From the IMG/VR virus record IMGVR_UViG_3300031951_000896, positions 1 to 29,315 of that record: a DNA stretch of 29,315 bases; one strand, given 5' to 3'. Numbering within the stretch: position 1 is the stretch's first letter; each line of letters begins with the position of its first letter. The DNA comes from a virus. The position numbers and the translations under genes were made by a program. Below are positions 28,522-29,315 of this stretch, piece by piece. The notes below the pieces were generated by a model. The model saw only the letters and a list, made by a program, of their open reading frames with translations, was not told the origin of the DNA and searched no databases.

Positions 28522-28552
28522 GGCCGTCTCACTTGAGACGCTTGAGACGGCC
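28522..28552. repeat. 10-bp inverted repeat with two tandem CTTGAGACG units
   Basis: GGCCGTCTCA (28522-28531) pairs with TGAGACGGCC (28543-28552). The centre contains CTTGAGACG twice in tandem (28532-28540 and 28541-28549), so two alternative stems can form: GTCTCA with the first or with the second TGAGAC. A frame ATG...TGA at 28520-28555 (MAVSLETLETA) runs through it. No U tract follows. It lies 27 bases before the next gene, suggesting control of its expression. Confidence 0.6.
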
Positions 28553-28582
28553 TGAGGCTGGCGATCCGCCTACCCTTGGGAC

Positions 28583-29251
28583 ATGACCACCCTGCGCCTG
28601 GATATCAAGTCGGAGCTGCCCACCGCCATCCGGTGGACCGACACCATGACGAAGCAGCTTCCGTTCGCCATCAGCCAGGCCTTGAACAAGACCGCCTTCG
28701 ATATGCGGGAGGCGATGAACGGCGCCACCCGCCAGTACTTCAAGAACCCGGTGCCCTTCACCCAGCGGGCATTCCTGGTCAACAGGTCCAGCAAGCGCGA
28801 CCTGACCGCTGAGGTGTACGCCGAGCGTCGCCGGGCTCGATACCTGCGCACGCTGATCACTGGTGGTGATCGCGGGCAGAAGCCGGTGGAGCTGCGCTAC
28901 CTGGCCAAGGCTGAGGCGACCATGCCGAGGGGCTCTGTGCTGGTCCCTGCAGCGATCAACCTCACGGCCGCTGGCAACGTCTCCCTGGCCACGCTGAAGC
29001 GCATCGAGAGCCAGATAGCTACCAAGGGGCGCAACAGCGTCTTCCTTGGGCGTCCAGACGGTGCTGGCAGGCCTCCTGGTGTGTACCAGCGCACGGCTAA
29101 GGGCAAACTGCGTCCGCTGATGATCGCGGTGCCACGCGCCCGCTACGGCAAGATGTTCCCCATGGAGGAGATCGGGCAGAAGGTGATCACCCGACGCTTC
29201 GGTGATTATTTGCGCAGCTCGCTGGAGCGTGCGGTGGCTACTGCCCGATAG
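28583..29251 (+). CDS. Phage structural protein, gpZ-like tail/head completion candidate
   Basis: A 222-residue basic protein. The N-terminal QLPFAISQALNKTAFDMREAMN, the middle ARYLRTLITGGDRGQKPVE, the PRGSVLVPAAINLTAAGNV block, and the C-terminal LRPLMIAVPRARYGKMFPMEEIGQKVITRRFGDYLRSSLERAV match a widespread phage family often compared with lambda minor tail protein Z. I recognise the pattern but not a proven function. It is unusual in lying directly behind the replication module and not near the tail genes visible here. The ATG at 28583 has no strong ribosome site. Confidence 0.6.
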   Translation: MTTLRLDIKSELPTAIRWTDTMTKQLPFAISQALNKTAFDMREAMNGATRQYFKNPVPFTQRAFLVNRSSKRDLTAEVYAERRRARYLRTLITGGDRGQKPVELRYLAKAEATMPRGSVLVPAAINLTAAGNVSLATLKRIESQIATKGRNSVFLGRPDGAGRPPGVYQRTAKGKLRPLMIAVPRARYGKMFPMEEIGQKVITRRFGDYLRSSLERAVATAR

Positions 29252-29265
29252 GGGGAGGGGGGGGG
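29251..29265 (+). other. G-rich run before the next frame
   Basis: The tract is GGGGG-A-GGGGGGGGG, beginning at the last base of the preceding stop. It contains a GGAGG core and may serve as the ribosome site of the gene that follows. A nine-G homopolymer is also a site prone to length errors. Confidence 0.5.
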
Positions 29266-29274
29266 TGCCCTTCA

Positions 29275-29315
29275 ATGGGTCCTTCTGGGGGCGTTTATCG
29301 CGGGTCGTCCAAACG
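29275..29315 (+). CDS. Partial frame at the window edge
   Basis: ATG 29275 opens a frame (MGPSGGVYRGSSK) that runs off the window. An alternative is GTG 29265 in another frame (MPFNGSFWGRL), also open to the edge. Either could be the start of a packaging or head gene, given the structural gene before it, but the fragment is too short to identify. Confidence 0.25.
   Translation, partial: MGPSGGVYRGSSK

Larger units (their letters stand above)
28358..28582. other. Non-coding repeat region, candidate replication origin
   Basis: No gene is seen here. In order it holds CTACC-type tandem repeats (TTCCTACC twice at 28395-28410 with a degenerate copy before), an AT-rich stretch (28413-28433, AAAAAGAGTAAAATAAATA), a 30-base uninterrupted polypurine tract (28433-28462), CTTATATAGG (28465-28474), a 17-base palindrome (28479-28495), and the hairpin at 28522-28552. 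Repeats, an easily melted segment and a purine tract next to the primase gene are what a phage origin looks like. A transcriptional control region for the following structural genes is the alternative. No DnaA box was found. Confidence 0.5.

Noticed and set aside
28529-29275. 248-codon open frame antisense to the gpZ-like gene
   Set aside because: It runs over the hairpin and the whole plus-strand gene, with His/Arg/Gly-rich composition typical of a shadow frame.
1-29315. CRISPR array, tRNA, rRNA or insertion sequence
   Set aside because: No regularly spaced direct repeats of 25-40 bases, no cloverleaf noticed by eye, and no transposase were seen; a tRNA scan was not possible here.

Overview
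This window is a stretch of a tailed bacteriophage or prophage with a long, lambda-type siphovirus tail module. The likely host is a cyanobacterium of the Synechococcus/Cyanobium type. Four observations support this: (i) many small proteins resemble families I associate with picocyanobacteria and their phages (tail-fibre N-termini of the MADRKITDL type, proteins with a WGAD.E..AC core and a RRP...SL.(K/E)QAL motif, a short basic protein ending in RGQGR); (ii) at least six copies of the HIP1 octamer GCGATCGC are present; (iii) most genes are GC-rich; (iv) the Dcd, RecE/RecT and AEP-primase set is phage-like. No terminase, portal, capsid, integrase or repressor is visible, so the window is only part of the element and its lifestyle is undetermined.

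Layout. (1) 12-13040, plus strand: the tail operon, in the lambda order V - G/T (with a canonical -1 frameshift site) - H - M - L - K (split into a JAMM gene and an NlpC/P60 gene) - I (about twice the usual length) - J, followed by two modular fibre genes, the first with an S74 self-cleaving chaperone. Most junctions overlap or touch. (2) 13047-15493, plus strand: small genes including two membrane peptides, a two-domain endolysin (GH24 muramidase plus M15 peptidase) and a Dcd-like deaminase, closed by an intrinsic terminator at 15514-15541. (3) 15518-16639: two minus-strand small genes and two plus-strand small genes, one an HNH nuclease, diverging from a control region with tandem palindromes. 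(4) 16598-21392, minus strand: a tight operon of twenty small genes, most overlapping the next by 1-22 bases. It includes a DUF3310 protein, a ribbon-helix-helix candidate, and two paralogues of the WGAD family. Its promoter region shares a bipartite element with block 3. (5) 21475-21936: an NrdR-like zinc ribbon and a divergent small gene. (6) 21937-23930, minus strand: the recombination operon (RecE-like exonuclease, RecT-like annealing protein, HTH protein, unknown). (7) 23984-28348, plus strand: the replication module, with an SF2 helicase, an AT-rich HNH-AP2 homing endonuclease that appears to sit inside the 5' end of a VRR-NUC gene, then a primase-ATPase. (8) 28349-28582: non-coding DNA with repeats, an AT-rich segment and a polypurine tract (candidate origin or control region). 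(9) 28583-29315: a gpZ-like structural gene and the possible start of the packaging/head genes.

How it works together: block 7 would open, prime and unwind DNA, with RecE/RecT supplying recombination. No DNA polymerase is present, so host polymerase is presumably used. Dcd would feed the dTTP pool. Block 4 probably holds early host-interaction genes, switched together with block 3 through the shared operator. Blocks 1 and 2 build the tail and lyse the cell.
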